From an uncultured Verrucomicrobia subdivision 3 bacterium (GTDB taxonomy: Bacteria > Verrucomicrobiota > Verrucomicrobiia > Limisphaerales > UBA11358), in NCBI GenBank assembly GCA_903922735.1, contig CAIXUZ010000057.1, forward strand, positions 1 through 62,355: a DNA stretch of 62,355 nt, in the 5' to 3' direction. The notes under the pieces are model-generated. The model made no database searches, had not been told where the DNA came from, and saw nothing but the letters and a program-made list of their open reading frames with translations. Of the stretch, positions 46,616 through 55,392 are shown piece after piece. Each line of letters opens with the position of its first letter. Position 1 is the stretch's first letter. A program made the position numbers and the translations under genes.

Positions 46616-46637
46616 GTGTGGTTGGTGTGGTTGGTGG
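46616..46637. repeat. GTGTGGTTG 9-bp array
   Basis: Two exact GTGTGGTTG units and a partial third, 26 bp after pilC. It marks the beginning of the accessory region. Confidence 0.75.
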
Positions 46638-46657
46638 ATCAAGTCGCGCTGCGACTT
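46637..46657. repeat. left GATC-palindrome (AAGTCGC-GCT-GCGACTT)
   Basis: GATC followed by AAGTCGCGCTGCGACTT, a 7-bp stem with a GCT loop. A near copy in the opposite overall orientation (palindrome then GATC) lies at 62049-62070 beside the integrase end, so the two resemble boundary inverted repeats. It could also be an ordinary dispersed palindrome. Confidence 0.5.
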
Positions 46658-46756
46658 GCAAGGCACGATTCAGTAAGGGGAAAATAGGCATTTTGCTGGT
46701 AAACTCAATGGTAATTCGCGCTAACCCGCCACAATTTTTCACTGCTATTTTACATT

Positions 46757-46780
46757 TTTCACTGACAGTTTCACTGACAG
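46757..46780. repeat. 12-bp tandem TTTCACTGACAG, candidate left attachment region
   Basis: Two exact copies of TTTCACTGACAG. A degenerate version of the same tandem, ACTGACAGTTCCACTGACAC, is at 61973-61992, 119 bp upstream of the integrase start and in the same orientation. Candidate att or recombinase arm sites. Confidence 0.5.
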
Positions 46781-46818
46781 TGCCAGAGCTGAGTTGAGGC
46801 GGATTTATTTTCATCGGT

Positions 46819-47178
46819 TCAAGCGGGTAAAACGTCGGCGGGAAAATAACTGCGATATTTAGCGCGGGGGTCGGTGGGATGACTGCCGAGCGGGTCAAAG
46901 TTGCCGCAAGGATGTTGCCAAACGCCGCGCCGCTGGTTCCAGTGAAAGCCCAAAGACCAAAGCACCTTTGCCAGCATCGGTTTCCGTGTCGGTGACACGT
47001 CGAGCCAAACCCACTTGCCGACGACCTCGGCTAGTTCGTATTGCTGCGGCAACTTTGTCCGCAAGCAGTTCAAGACCGCTTCCGTGGTCAATCCACGGTT
47101 GGCCTGATGTTTTGAAACCGACGATGGCCGGACATTCGCCGGAGCTGACGCTTCAATCGTTGTATTTGTTGTTTTCAT
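46819..47178 (-). CDS. small accessory-element protein, unknown
   Basis: 119 residues from ATG at 47178 (MKTTNTTIEASAPANVR). The frame stays open to 47433, but the upstream part is low-complexity Arg/Pro and the ATG follows a T-rich stretch. The core ELAEVVGKWVWLDVSPTRKPM…LWSLGFHWNQRRGVWQHPCG resembles a motif I associate with plasmid and phage accessory proteins ('LGFRWNxxRxxWYxP'); no function is known to me. It sits at the left edge of the accessory region next to the 12-bp tandem. Confidence 0.6.
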   Translation of the reverse strand: MKTTNTTIEASAPANVRPSSVSKHQANRGLTTEAVLNCLRTKLPQQYELAEVVGKWVWLDVSPTRKPMLAKVLWSLGFHWNQRRGVWQHPCGNFDPLGSHPTDPRAKYRSYFPADVLPA

Positions 47179-47808
47179 AGCTTTTTTTTGAAACCGCTGT
47201 CCGTCACCCTGCCGTTGGCTGCTCGCTTCACAGTTGCGGGAGACAGCGAGCCGTGCGCGAAGCGCATTCAATACCCAGCGAAAGCTAAAACCGTGACAGC
47301 GGCGAAGAGGGAGAAGTGGCGCCGCTGGCGCGGTTTTTGATCTCGCTTCTAAATCTCGGCTCGGTGTCGGACGAGTGAGCAGCCAACGGTGGGGTGATGG
47401 CCGGCGTAAAAAAGGCGAAGATAAACAACCCAACTAACCTTCCAATTAATTCAAATCCTGCCCGGAGTCTGCGGGTAATTGTCACGGACGGGCCACGGTA
47501 ATTATCCCGGTAGTGACAACTTTACGCAGTCTCCGTCAAATATGGGCAAGCACAAGTCAGTTAGTTTTTCGAGGCGTAGTCTGGAAGGGGAATTGAAAAC
47601 CTAACCGTCTTGTGCGAGTGGGGTTTGTTTCATGTGAATGATGGCTAAAATGAGCGAAGCGTGTGACTGATCTGGTGGGCGGGTGGTTTCTGGCGCATCG
47701 GTATGGGAAGATGCGGGGGGCGGTGGAGGCGAAGCAGAATGGGGTAGATAATCGGACGGAGGGGCAAAAAATGCCATAACTGATAAATTCAAGAACCTTA
47801 TTCTGACA
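47179..47808. other. 630-bp gene-free stretch with one large inverted repeat
   Basis: No convincing gene. It holds the inverted repeat at 47464-47534 and, near 47663-47779, a 38-codon plus-strand frame starting GTG whose product I do not recognise and would not annotate. Confidence 0.5.
47464..47534. repeat. 22-bp inverted repeat
   Basis: Left arm 47464-47485 (GGAGTCTGCG…TTGTCAC) and right arm 47513-47534 (GTGACAA…CGCAGTCTCC) match at 17 of 22 positions around a 27-nt centre. Possible regulatory site, excision scar or remnant of a small element. Confidence 0.6.
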
Positions 47809-48486
47809 TCATTCTTTTTTCCAGCGACGGAAGCCGATCAGCAAGCTGCCAAGTGCGGCCAATGCAAATGTGCTTGGTTCGGGAACTGCTTGTGTTGAAA
47901 ATTGGATGTTGTCGATTCTCCAGCCATTATAGGCATTCAGATTTTGTAGAGCGGAAAATGTTAAAGCGTTGGTTTGCCCGGCGAATGCAGAAATATCGGC
48001 ACCGTAAAGGGTGTAATTTGGGCCCGTTGACAGTGCGAAAACACTTAAGACTTGATTGCCAAAAGAAACTTCCAAATCACCTGGCCCCGGCTGGGCTTGA
48101 AACAACAGCGAGACGGCGGAAATTGGAATCAGTCCGGTCTGGCTAATAGCTGCAGTCGGCGCGGTGAATGGATAAAATCCACCTTGAAGAAATACGCTAT
48201 CTCTCCCACTAATCTGAAGCCCGTTAGTGGCATCAATACTGACCCACGTTCCACCCACTGCTTGGTCATTGTAAGAAATTGACGTTACTTGACTGCCTCC
48301 AATGAGAACAGTCCAACCCGGCAAAGCGTTGGTTGTTGCGATGCCATAAGGATAATATGGGCTGTCGGGGTCGGGGATGATTTTAGCCAATTCGAAATTC
48401 AGGTTTATAAAGCTCTGCGAAAAGCCATTACCAGCGGCTACAAATAAAATGACGGAGGCAATGAATATTGAAAACATTAGTTTCAT
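47809..48486 (-). CDS. PEP-CTERM sorting-domain protein
   Basis: 225 residues: signal peptide (about 1-23), a beta-rich domain with LNFELAKIIPDPDSP and LVGGSQVTSISYNDQ-like elements, and the C-terminal sorting tag VPEPSTFALAALGSLLIGFRRWKKE (motif, hydrophobic helix, basic tail). Such proteins are processed by an exosortase (EpsH-like) and exported, often into extracellular polysaccharide. Paralogue of the next gene; its ATG overlaps that gene's stop by 4 bp. No exosortase gene is in the window. Confidence 0.88.
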   Translation of the reverse strand: MKLMFSIFIASVILFVAAGNGFSQSFINLNFELAKIIPDPDSPYYPYGIATTNALPGWTVLIGGSQVTSISYNDQAVGGTWVSIDATNGLQISGRDSVFLQGGFYPFTAPTAAISQTGLIPISAVSLLFQAQPGPGDLEVSFGNQVLSVFALSTGPNYTLYGADISAFAGQTNALTFSALQNLNAYNGWRIDNIQFSTQAVPEPSTFALAALGSLLIGFRRWKKE

Positions 48487-49163
48487 TTTTTCCAGCGCCG
48501 GAAGACTATGGACAAGCCGCCTAAGGCAAACAAACCTAATGCGCTCGGTTCGGGGACGGGTGAACTGGAAAATTGAATATTGTCAATTATTGCAGGTCCG
48601 CCGAAATTATTTCCATAACAAGGATCGGTAAAAAGCAGTTGGCCAGTTTGCCCAGCGTAGGCGGAAATATCCGCTGAATAAATAGTGTAGTTGGCAATGC
48701 TTCCGGTCACCAGAAAATCAAGCGGCTGGCCGTTAAAGGTGGCTTGCATTCCGCCAATGGTTCCCCAAAACGTGAGCGACAGGGAAGAAAGCGGGATTTG
48801 CCCCGTCTGGCCAATGGCCGCAGTGTTCGTATTAAAGTCGGGATAATTTCCAGGATTAAATTGCCCCCAAAGCATTACGAAATATGTTCCCTGAACAGGG
48901 GGATAAAGACCGTTATTAGCTCCTTGCAAAGTTACCTGCGGATCGCTCAAAGGAACACTATTGTATACTGCATCTGTTTGCGGCACTCCACTAACATAGG
49001 TTGTCCAGTGAGGAATGGCATTTGTCGCATAAACAAAAGGGCTACCTTGTGAGTTGTCTATGACAATCGTCGCGTTTTCAAAGTTAAGGTTTTGAAAACC
49101 CTGCGCATTGCTATTTATGACTCCAAATAGCAAGATTACAACAGTAATAAAATTTAATCTCAT
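48483..49163 (-). CDS. PEP-CTERM sorting-domain protein, paralogue
   Basis: 226 residues with the same plan: signal peptide (1-20), LNFENATIVIDNSQGSPFVYATNAIPHW, a central beta-sandwich and terminal PVPEPSALGLFALGGLSIVFRRWKK. The two paralogues share placement of the 'NLNFE', 'GQTGQIPLSSLSL/ISQTGLIPISAVSL' and 'YTIYSADISAYAGQT' segments, so they arose by tandem duplication. It begins 9 bp after the large protein's stop. Confidence 0.88.
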   Translation of the reverse strand: MRLNFITVVILLFGVINSNAQGFQNLNFENATIVIDNSQGSPFVYATNAIPHWTTYVSGVPQTDAVYNSVPLSDPQVTLQGANNGLYPPVQGTYFVMLWGQFNPGNYPDFNTNTAAIGQTGQIPLSSLSLTFWGTIGGMQATFNGQPLDFLVTGSIANYTIYSADISAYAGQTGQLLFTDPCYGNNFGGPAIIDNIQFSSSPVPEPSALGLFALGGLSIVFRRWKK

Positions 49164-49172
49164 ATAGATTCT

Positions 49173-52100
49173 TTATCTTGTGACCAATGGGTCTCCGACA
49201 ACCTGAAAACGGTCTGTGTTTCTTGAGTTCCAAGCGCAAATAGCAAAGTTCTTGCCTGCCGCCCAAGTGCCAAAATATACTGCAGAATCATTGACTCCAG
49301 TAAGTTGAGGCTCATCGGTATACGAGACAGCCCCAATGGGCGTGTTAGAATAATTGGTGCCGCCAAAAGCATCGCTCACATACCAGAAAATGAAATTGCC
49401 GGAATCGCTATATTGCCTGCCGTTTGAGGATTCAACAGTTTCAATCAAATACCAACCACTGTTCCCGCTCCAAGTAACCGTTCCATTTAGGCAATACCAT
49501 CTGTTTAGAGAACTGTGAAAACCCCACGAAATATATCCAGCGACATTGGTGGCTGAAGTCAGATGAGGTAAAACGGAGTTGGATTCAATGCCACTTTTAT
49601 AGGTGATTGATTGAAATGGCACTCCGGCTGACAACAACCCATTGGTTGCACTGTAAACCGCGGAAGAGCCATCAAATCTTTGCCCGGCAGAATAGATGTC
49701 ATCGATGGCATAATTTGTATTTCCATACCCTCCGGCACTGGCGCTCAAAATTGGGCTTCCGGTCGAGATCGGAACTCCAATAGCTATCAATTTATTAATG
49801 TAACCGATGCAATCATTGGTTCTGTTCACGGTATTGGTCACTCCCATGTTGAGGTGGGTCACAAAAGGTTGCCAATTATTTGTGATGGATCGCAACTGAA
49901 TGCTTACGCTGGCATGCGCACCACCGCCAGGATAATTTCCAGCATTGATATTGGTATTAATTGTCGGAAATGCACTGGAGTCATTCACGCGACTCGGTAA
50001 ATCCATGAACAAAACCACATATTGTGGGCGCTTGGCAGGGTTGGCATTTAGCCATGTCAGAACCGGGTTGATAATCTGATTGGTTAAATCGGTTGGAATA
50101 ATGGTTTCATAATATCCGGGTGAAGTGGCATTCGTATATCCCAAACCAAGCACATTCGCCCCACTCACATTAGGACGATTGGCGAGATAATAATTTAACA
50201 CCATTGTGCTGTCCGGCGAGTTGGTGTTGTATATCAACAGCAAATCGTTCGTTGCGTTGATGGCATTAGTCAATGCCACGTTCCACGACACGCTGGCCGT
50301 GCCTGCGGTGTTGCTGGCGATCAGCGAATAAACCCCGCCGCTGGCATCATTGGCAAAGAAGGAGTAGGAATTGCTGGTTGCGCTGCCGATATTTGTGCCG
50401 TTCAACTGCCATCGGTAGGAGATGGGGAAACCGTTCGTCTGCCCCGGCGCGGAAGCCATCGCCGAGAAACCAACGTAATTGCCGTAGATGCAAACGATAT
50501 TCGTCGGCTGCGACTGATTAGTGATGACCGGCGGCGTCACGACGGCAACCAACGCATTGGAACTGACGACGGCTCCGAAATCATTGGCGACCACGCAGGC
50601 GTAATCGCCATCGTCGGACGGCTGCACATTGGCCAGCGTTAGCGTCGCGTTGGTGGCTCCCGTCAGATTCACGCCATTGAATTGCCATTGATAGCTTGGG
50701 GTGAAATTGCTCAACGCCTGCACGCTCAACGTGAGGTTGGTTCCAGCGGTGACGAATTGGCTGGCCGGTTGACCCACGATCAGCGCCGTCAACAACCCGC
50801 CACGAAGGGCGAGCGCGTGGTTCCAGCCGGCGGCGATGGACAATAGATGGGACAAGGGATAATTGGGCGTCGCAATGGAATTGCCTAATATCCACGCGGT
50901 GCCGCTGCCATCCAGAGCCAATCCAGGCAAATAACCGTTGGCCATGGAGACGACATTGGTTGTTATTTGTCCCAAATCTATTTCACTGTCACCCGGCAAA
51001 TCAATGATATTACCATCGGCCTTGAGCACCAACAAGTCACGCGGGCCACCCGCGATGGCGATTGCATTGGTCAGGCTGGCGGGAACATACCAGGCGATGG
51101 AACTTGTTGGCACGCTAAAAGACCCCGCCCAAATGGCGACCGCCCCGTTGGTCAGCAGTGCCGCCGAATAGTTCCACCCGGCCGCAACCGCTTTTGCGGG
51201 AGGCAGGTTGGTTGGCACCACCACCCATGCCGCATTGGTGAAATATCCCCACGATAGCACCTGGCCGTCGGCCCGCAACGCCACGTCATGATTCCGACCG
51301 GCGGCGATGGCGACCACATTGGAAACTCCAATGGGGACAACCGCGGCGTTGGAAACGACATCGTTAGTGAATACGAAGGCAGAGTTCCAACTTCCCCACG
51401 CCTGAACATTCCCACTGAAGTCCAGCGCCAAGCCGTGACAGCCTCCGGCCGCAATCGCTATGATATTGGTCAGGTTGCCAGGAATATTGGTCTGGCCGTA
51501 TCTGCCATCGCCCCAGGCCACAATTCCACCATCCGCTTTCAGCGCCAAACTGAACCCACTGGTTGGAGTTGCGATTATGTAAGGCCAAAATGTAATGACC
51601 CCACCAATATATGCATATCCCATCATAAGGGTAAGATAAGCGTCACCGTTTCCCGCCACGGCCACTGCGTTCGTCAAATTCAAGGGAATGGTGCATTGGC
51701 CGAATGAATTGTCGCCCCAAGCCAGAACCTCGCTAAATCCCATTTGATTGGGATCTTGTCCATGCTGGTAATCGTAGAGCAATGGGCGAAAATAATTATC
51801 CAAGTTGGTAGCCGTCACATTGATCGTCCCAAAATAATTCCAGGCCCACCAGTCCGGGATGCCGTCGCTGTCGCTGTCCATGCCCGTCCAGTCCATCGCC
51901 CTGAAAAATGAAGCCGGACGGTCGCATTTCTGCAACGCAATGGACAGGATGTTTGTTTGATCCAGCGTCGGCCGGATTATCTTTTCGATGGTCCAACTGG
52001 TGTCCATCAGATTCGTCCTGGTCTGGATGGCAATAACCTGGTTGGTGGAAAATTGATTGGGAGAAAACTGGTTGGTGCCGCTGTGCAAATCCGAATATAA

Positions 52101-52676
52101 CCAGCCATTGGAGATTCTGTAGTTTCCCAGCCAAAGCAGGTCCGGGTTTATGGTGAAGGTGGAAGAGCCGCCGCCACCAACTCCATTCGTGCCGCCGCCA
52201 CCACCTTCGCCGGGAGTGGGAACGTCGAAGCCCAAGGCGCGGGCGGCCTGACGCAGTTGGTTGTCCAGAGTCGAAGCAATAAAGTCGATCACGGACTGGG
52301 CTTGCGCCTCCAAGGCACCAGCGATTATTTCGCTGGTGACGAGGCGACCACCCGGCCGACGGCGGGGGGCCACCTGGCCGCCGGTGCCGTCCATGATATA
52401 CTGGTTGCCGGTGATGGCGTAGATGGGATAGTTGCTGATGATCATCGGGCATGGCAACGGAGCGGAAATGGTTCCGGGCAGGTAGAGCCAGAAGGTGCCG
52501 CCACGGGGAATGGCGTCACGGGACATCAAGGGCAATCCCTGAGCCTCCGCGGTGACCCGGATGATGCTATCCGGCGCAGGCGGCAGATCGACATTGATGG
52601 TGGCGAGCTGGGCGTGCGCGGTGAGACAGCCGGTGACCGCCACGATGAGACTTAATGTTTTTACCCAAGTTTTCAT
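49173..52676 (-). CDS. large secreted protein: RCC1-like repeats, Ig domains, TIGR03790-like C-terminus
   Basis: 1167 residues with signal peptide (1-22). Order: N-terminal unknown part with Gly-rich linker (about 155-170), Asp-rich DSDGIPDWW calcium-type motif, RCC1-like blades (VLAWGDNSFGQCTIP, ADGGIVAWGDGRYGQTNIP, ADGQVLSWG; about 325-630), one or two Ig-like domains (YQWQFNGVNLTGATNATLTLANVQPSDDGDYACVV; about 645-830), and a C-terminal domain with LLIYNTNSPDSTMVLNYYLANR and YVVLFMDLPSR like TIGR03790. No PEP-CTERM tag of its own. First gene of the three-gene operon, so probably expressed with the two tagged proteins. Confidence 0.8.
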   Translation of the reverse strand: MKTWVKTLSLIVAVTGCLTAHAQLATINVDLPPAPDSIIRVTAEAQGLPLMSRDAIPRGGTFWLYLPGTISAPLPCPMIISNYPIYAITGNQYIMDGTGGQVAPRRRPGGRLVTSEIIAGALEAQAQSVIDFIASTLDNQLRQAARALGFDVPTPGEGGGGGTNGVGGGGSSTFTINPDLLWLGNYRISNGWLYSDLHSGTNQFSPNQFSTNQVIAIQTRTNLMDTSWTIEKIIRPTLDQTNILSIALQKCDRPASFFRAMDWTGMDSDSDGIPDWWAWNYFGTINVTATNLDNYFRPLLYDYQHGQDPNQMGFSEVLAWGDNSFGQCTIPLNLTNAVAVAGNGDAYLTLMMGYAYIGGVITFWPYIIATPTSGFSLALKADGGIVAWGDGRYGQTNIPGNLTNIIAIAAGGCHGLALDFSGNVQAWGSWNSAFVFTNDVVSNAAVVPIGVSNVVAIAAGRNHDVALRADGQVLSWGYFTNAAWVVVPTNLPPAKAVAAGWNYSAALLTNGAVAIWAGSFSVPTSSIAWYVPASLTNAIAIAGGPRDLLVLKADGNIIDLPGDSEIDLGQITTNVVSMANGYLPGLALDGSGTAWILGNSIATPNYPLSHLLSIAAGWNHALALRGGLLTALIVGQPASQFVTAGTNLTLSVQALSNFTPSYQWQFNGVNLTGATNATLTLANVQPSDDGDYACVVANDFGAVVSSNALVAVVTPPVITNQSQPTNIVCIYGNYVGFSAMASAPGQTNGFPISYRWQLNGTNIGSATSNSYSFFANDASGGVYSLIASNTAGTASVSWNVALTNAINATNDLLLIYNTNSPDSTMVLNYYLANRPNVSGANVLGLGYTNATSPGYYETIIPTDLTNQIINPVLTWLNANPAKRPQYVVLFMDLPSRVNDSSAFPTINTNINAGNYPGGGAHASVSIQLRSITNNWQPFVTHLNMGVTNTVNRTNDCIGYINKLIAIGVPISTGSPILSASAGGYGNTNYAIDDIYSAGQRFDGSSAVYSATNGLLSAGVPFQSITYKSGIESNSVLPHLTSATNVAGYISWGFHSSLNRWYCLNGTVTWSGNSGWYLIETVESSNGRQYSDSGNFIFWYVSDAFGGTNYSNTPIGAVSYTDEPQLTGVNDSAVYFGTWAAGKNFAICAWNSRNTDRFQVVGDPLVTR

Positions 52677-52872
52677 TGATGCCCTTTCCTTAAACGAGTT
52701 GGGTCGTTTCTAGCAGAGGCTAATGGCAAAGCGTAGTTTTATTTTGGGATTCTCATCAAGTATAACCGGGGCTGCAAGTTTCCTGTGGGTTTGCTTATGG
52801 CGAATCGGGCGGAGGCTCGCCCCAGATGCGGGCGAGGCGGGAGGACTGGCTGTGAATTTTGCCCGGTTGAAG

Positions 52873-55392
52873 TTAATTTCCCGCCGTCGGCCGGTTGACG
52901 AAAGGGTTCTCATATTCCTTTGCGGATATTACCGTGTCATATAACCCCACATCTTTGTCGTCGTGTTTGCTGATCCCGGTGTAGTTCAAGCTCGCGTCTT
53001 CGTAACGTTTGAATTTATAGACGGCATCATTCATTAAGGCGCTGTTGAACACGTTTAGACTCACCAGCAATTCAAAATCTTTGATGGACAACGCAGTCAC
53101 CCGCTTGAACAAGCCCGGTTCTAGCTGGGTGATGACATCTTTCAAGCAACGCTCGCGGTAATCTGTCAGATACATGAACACCGGCACGCGCGTCGCAAAC
53201 TTGATGAGCTTCTCCTGAATCTGCTTCCGCTTGCTCTTGTATTCCTTCTCCGCCTCGGTGAGTTCGCGCTTCTGCTTTTCCGTCAGCTTGCCATCGTTCG
53301 CCTCGCGCTTGGCTTTCTTCACCGCTTCGGATTTGTTGATGATGGTTTCGATGTCCTGATTCAACGCACGGAATCCCTCGATGTTCATCAGCGCATCCAT
53401 CGCGGCCTGGTTGCTCATTAGCCGCGCCAGCGTTTCGTTGTCCACGTTGACGAGCAACGCACTTTCCCAACGCCGTGCCAGCAGGGTGGCTGTCGTGCCA
53501 CTCATGGCCATGTCCAAGATTCCCGCCGCGTCAATTTGCTTCATTGAACTGCCGTCGTAAGCCAGCACCGGCAGGAAGCTGATGAATTCTTCCACCTTCT
53601 TTTCGGGATTGGACTCGTTCACGTTCAACCGGCAACTGTAGTCAGCGATCTGACGCAACGCCCGATCTGGTGCGAAGTCAAAGACGTAGCATTCTTTCTT
53701 AACAATCTCTTCACGGTTCGGCGCGTCGCTGTCGGGATTTTTAATCGTCCACGGCGACTGCACGCGGAAGGCGGCTTGGAAATAGGTTTCCGGGCTGGAT
53801 GAATTCCGCAGCATGAAAATCCCCGTCCACGGTCTGACGGTGACGCCCGTTGTCAGCTTGCCGCACGAAAGCGTGATGGTTTTTGATTTCAGCGGTTCAT
53901 CCATCGCTTCCAGCACTGGCGGCAAAGCATCAACTCCAATGCCCGCGCTGCTGCCGGCAGCGACAACCACTTTGTAATCGTGATAAAATTTATTTTGTTT
54001 CTTTGTCAGGAGATTCCGCATCGCCTGACACGAGGCAACGCTGGGGAGAAACCAGAGCGTGTGCGACAAGACGTTGAGCAGCGGCGCATGAGAAAACGGC
54101 ATCGGCGGCTTTTGCGCGCCGAGTTTGAGATTGTCCACGGTGGTTTCCATGAATGAACCACGGATCAAGTCCAACCACTTTTGCACTTCGTCTTGATAGA
54201 TAAACTCGGCGGCATCCCCGAGACCATTGGCCGAAAAGAAAACATTCAGGTCGAACTCGTTGAACTCGCCTTGCTGGGCAATCTCGCGGATGGAATCCGG
54301 CAACTGGTAAGTCAGAAGCACCATGCGCGGCAGTGCGGCGTAGGGATTACTTTCATCTTTCCAGTCCCGCTTGGCCCGCTGCTCGTCGGAATACGTCCAG
54401 TTAAAAATCTGGTCTTCGATGAATTCTCCGGAAGAAATCGCGCGGAACGGGGTGCCGGAAAGATAAAGATACGCATTCGTGGTGATGGGCATGATTTGCT
54501 CGTCAAAATCCTTGATGCCCTTGCCCTCGGCAAATTCGATTTCTTTTTCATCCTCCGCTTCAAAAAGCTCCTTCGCATTCTCGCGCCATGCGCCGTAGTG
54601 ATATTCATCCAGAATGACGCAGTCCCAATGCGTCGAATGCACCCATTCATTCTTGGTCTTGATGCCGCCGGTGCTGGTGTTCCGCCCGAGGTAATCCTGG
54701 AACGAACCGAAACAGACAAACGGCTTTTTCTTATCTGCCGCATCATACGACAGCCCGCCCGGCGAGATGAATTGCCAGCCTTTGAAATCCACATGGCCCT
54801 GTAGATCTTCATGCCACGCGTTTTGCACGGCGGGCTTGAAGGTAAGCACGAGAATGCGTTTCCAGCCCATTTTGCGGGCGAGTTGATACGCGGCGAAGGT
54901 TTTGCCGAAGCGCATCTTGGCATTCCACAGAAAATGCGGTGTTTTTTTGGCATCTTCCTTTTTTGCTGCTCTGAAATACGCTGCGGTTTTCTCCACCGCC
55001 TGCGCCTGCTCCGGGCGCATCTTAAAATCCAGCGTGCGGTTCTCCTCGTTCAACTCACCGTCACGAACGGCTATGATGGCGGCTTTGACTTGCTCCGTGG
55101 AACAACGAAACCATTCCCCGGCCTCATTTTTGATACCGACGTGCCGCAGATAGCGATGCACGTCATGATCCAAAAATGCCGTGCCGTCGTTCCGCATCGC
55201 GGATTCTTCCAGCAGGATGCGATAAGGAAGCTTGCCCGGTTTGATAACGGGGAATTGAGCCGCAACGCGTTCTTGGGCTGATCTGGTGGTGTAACCAACT
55301 TTTAGCAAACCATCCAACTCTGGATTAGTTTCTGCATAAGCGTAGATCGTGGGGCACGCATCGGGGCGCGGCGGGAAAAATTCGCTGCTCAT
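52873..55392 (-). CDS. GIY-YIG nuclease-DEAD/DEAH helicase, restriction subunit
   Basis: 839 residues. N-terminus (about 14-110) is a GIY-YIG/T5orf172-type nuclease: IYAYAETNPELDGLLKVGYTTRSAQERV followed by EWFRCSTEQV. Then a superfamily-2 helicase: Walker A-like MRFGKT (160-165), DEYH box (262-265), SGTPFRAI (about 313), a motif VI-like AAFRVQSPW, and a long charged C-terminal coiled coil (about 680-730). It would translocate on and cut DNA lacking the cognate methylation. Starts overlapping the methylase stop by 4 bp. Exact restriction type not decided. Confidence 0.82.
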   Translation of the reverse strand: MSSEFFPPRPDACPTIYAYAETNPELDGLLKVGYTTRSAQERVAAQFPVIKPGKLPYRILLEESAMRNDGTAFLDHDVHRYLRHVGIKNEAGEWFRCSTEQVKAAIIAVRDGELNEENRTLDFKMRPEQAQAVEKTAAYFRAAKKEDAKKTPHFLWNAKMRFGKTFAAYQLARKMGWKRILVLTFKPAVQNAWHEDLQGHVDFKGWQFISPGGLSYDAADKKKPFVCFGSFQDYLGRNTSTGGIKTKNEWVHSTHWDCVILDEYHYGAWRENAKELFEAEDEKEIEFAEGKGIKDFDEQIMPITTNAYLYLSGTPFRAISSGEFIEDQIFNWTYSDEQRAKRDWKDESNPYAALPRMVLLTYQLPDSIREIAQQGEFNEFDLNVFFSANGLGDAAEFIYQDEVQKWLDLIRGSFMETTVDNLKLGAQKPPMPFSHAPLLNVLSHTLWFLPSVASCQAMRNLLTKKQNKFYHDYKVVVAAGSSAGIGVDALPPVLEAMDEPLKSKTITLSCGKLTTGVTVRPWTGIFMLRNSSSPETYFQAAFRVQSPWTIKNPDSDAPNREEIVKKECYVFDFAPDRALRQIADYSCRLNVNESNPEKKVEEFISFLPVLAYDGSSMKQIDAAGILDMAMSGTTATLLARRWESALLVNVDNETLARLMSNQAAMDALMNIEGFRALNQDIETIINKSEAVKKAKREANDGKLTEKQKRELTEAEKEYKSKRKQIQEKLIKFATRVPVFMYLTDYRERCLKDVITQLEPGLFKRVTALSIKDFELLVSLNVFNSALMNDAVYKFKRYEDASLNYTGISKHDDKDVGLYDTVISAKEYENPFVNRPTAGN

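Noticed and set aside
47663..47779. 38-codon plus-strand frame starting GTG
   Set aside because: No recognisable sequence, no ribosome site, and it lies in an otherwise non-coding stretch.
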